A stretch of 7,064 nucleotides of DNA from Pseudomonadota bacterium. Lineage in GTDB: Bacteria; Pseudomonadota; Gammaproteobacteria; Xanthomonadales; Xanthomonadaceae. The translations under genes and the position numbers were made by a program. Under the pieces are notes generated by a model. That model was not told the DNA's origin. It made no database searches and saw only the letters and a list, made by a program, of their open reading frames with translations. Positions 5,874-7,064 of this stretch are shown here, piece by piece. The stretch is taken from NCBI GenBank assembly GCA_023453655.1, contig JAEXTE010000194.1, forward strand, positions 1-7,064. The letters run 5' to 3'. Each line of letters opens with the position of its first letter. Position 1 is the first letter of the stretch.

Positions 5874-7064
5874 ATGCGCTTCCGTTCCGCAGCTGCCCTC
5901 CCGCTCGTTCTTTCCCTGTGCCTGCTCGCCGCCTGCGGCGGGGAAGAGGCCCCCGCCCAGCCGCCGCCGCCCGAGGTGGGCGTGGTCCAGGCGCGCGCCG
6001 CCGACCTGCCGCTGACCCGCGAGATCGGTGGCCGCCTGGCCGGCTTCCGCAGCGCCGACGTGCGCGCGCGCGTGCCCGGCGTGCTGCAGAAGCGCGTGTA
6101 CGAGGAAGGCAGCGACGTACGCGAAGGCGACGTGCTGTTCCTGATCGACCCGGCGCCGCTGCAGGCTGCGCTGGGCACCGCCCAGGCATCGCTGGCGCAG
6201 GCCCAGGCCAACTACGCCAATGCCAAGGCCAATGCCGATCGCGCCCGCCAGCTGGCGCCGACCGACTTCATCTCCCGCGCCGACCTGGACAACGCGCTGG
6301 CCGCCGAGCGCAGCGCCGCCGCCGCCGTGCAGGCGGGCAAGGCCGCGGTCGAGAGCGCGCGCATCAACCTCGGCTACGCCACCGTGCGCGCGCCCATCAG
6401 CGGCCGCGCCGGCAAGCAGCAGGTCACCGAGGGCGCGCTGGTCGGGCAGGGCACCGCCACGCTGTTGACCACGGTCGACCAGGTCGATCCGCTGTATGCG
6501 AACTTCTCGATCGGGGTGGGCGAGCTGGAGCAGATCCGCCGCGCCCGCGCCGCCGCCCAGGGGCAGGAGGCGACGGTCGAAGTGGTCCTGGCCGACGGCA
6601 GCGTGTACGAGCATGCCGGCACCCTGGACTTCTCCGGCGACATCGTCGATCCGGCCACCGGCGCGATCTCCATGCGTGCGCTGATTCCCAACCCCGACGG
6701 CCGCCTGCTGCCGGGCACCTACGTGACCCTGCGCGCGCGCTTGGGCCAGCTGCAGGGCGTGTTCGCCATTCCGCAGGCGGCGGTGCAGCGCGACGCCAAG
6801 AGCGCCTACGTGATGGTGGTGGGCGGCGACGGCAGCGTGATGCGCCGCGATGTCAGCCTGGAGCGTGCCGAAGCCGGCAACTGGATCGTCAGCGCCGGCC
6901 TGCAGGATGGCGAGCAGGTGATCGTCTCGGGCCTGCAGAAGGTCCAGGAAGGCGCGCCGGCCAAGGCCGTCCCGTGGTCGCCGGCCGCTCCGGCGGGCGC
7001 GGGCGGCAACGCCGCCGCCGGCCAGCAGGTGCCGGCCGCGCAGCCCGGAGGCGAGGGCCAGCAG
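5874..7064 (+). CDS. RND efflux periplasmic adaptor, lipoprotein type (AcrA/MexA-like), 3' end outside the window
   Basis: A second membrane fusion protein, 397 codons with no stop before the window edge. AcrA-type proteins are about 380-400 residues, and the last ~30 residues here are a Gly/Ala/Gln/Pro tail, so probably only a few codons are missing. The N-terminus is a lipoprotein signal: MRFRSAAALPLVLSLCLLAAC, with lipobox L-A-A-C and lipidation at Cys21, followed by a Pro-rich linker. Domains: barrel-sandwich halves at about 60-95 and 168-200 (VRAPISGRAG), a helical hairpin at about 96-165 rich in Ala/Gln, a beta-barrel at about 205-290 containing VDPLYANFSI, and a membrane-proximal region from about 295 with FAIPQAAV. 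The hairpin carries Arg123-x3-Leu127-x6-Ser134, the TolC-docking motif. AGGT eight bases before the ATG at 5874 is a modest ribosome binding site. The gene is divergent from tetR. A cognate RND permease is expected downstream, outside the window. It differs clearly in anchor type and sequence from the minus-strand adaptor. Confidence 0.93.
   Translation, partial: MRFRSAAALPLVLSLCLLAACGGEEAPAQPPPPEVGVVQARAADLPLTREIGGRLAGFRSADVRARVPGVLQKRVYEEGSDVREGDVLFLIDPAPLQAALGTAQASLAQAQANYANAKANADRARQLAPTDFISRADLDNALAAERSAAAAVQAGKAAVESARINLGYATVRAPISGRAGKQQVTEGALVGQGTATLLTTVDQVDPLYANFSIGVGELEQIRRARAAAQGQEATVEVVLADGSVYEHAGTLDFSGDIVDPATGAISMRALIPNPDGRLLPGTYVTLRARLGQLQGVFAIPQAAVQRDAKSAYVMVVGGDGSVMRRDVSLERAEAGNWIVSAGLQDGEQVIVSGLQKVQEGAPAKAVPWSPAAPAGAGGNAAAGQQVPAAQPGGEGQQ

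Noticed and set aside
5820..6614. A 264-codon minus-strand open frame opposite the second adaptor
   Set aside because: It is the complement of a well-supported lipoprotein adaptor (lipobox, hairpin motif, barrel) and has no domain or ribosome binding site of its own.

Overview
The window is GC-rich DNA with strongly GC-ended codons. It contains one copy of the CCCTCTCCCGC/GCGGGAGAGGG palindrome that is common between genes of Xanthomonadaceae/Lysobacteraceae. This points to a gammaproteobacterium of the Xanthomonas, Stenotrophomonas, Lysobacter or Luteimonas group. The assignment is an inference from composition and the repeat, not from a marker gene.

Layout: (1) 1-375, plus strand, is the 3' part of bioD (dethiobiotin synthetase), cut by the window edge. 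(2) 376-435 is a short convergent gap with a hairpin that probably ends transcription from both sides. (3) 436-5635, minus strand, is a compact operon read in the order TetR-type repressor, membrane-anchored RND periplasmic adaptor, RND inner-membrane efflux permease. A 24-bp REP-like palindrome lies between adaptor and permease, touching the permease ribosome binding site. (4) 5636-5873 is a 238-bp divergent control region with candidate promoters and palindromes. (5) 5874-7064, plus strand, is a second, lipoprotein-type RND adaptor that is still open at the window end. Its stop codon lies outside the window.

How the genes work together: the minus-strand operon encodes two of the three parts of a proton-driven tripartite exporter. 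The third part, a TolC/OprM-like outer-membrane channel, is not present here. Both adaptors carry the R-x3-L-x6-S hairpin motif associated with docking onto TolC-type channels, so each probably uses a channel encoded elsewhere. The TetR protein is expected to repress its own operon. Because it also lies head-to-head with the second adaptor, it may control both export systems from the shared intergenic region.

I see no tRNA, rRNA, CRISPR array, insertion sequence or phage gene. I found no clearly undescribed system. This is mostly an ordinary efflux locus with a few details worth checking: the repeat at the permease start, the operator candidates, two local peculiarities of the permease, and a G8 tract in bioD.
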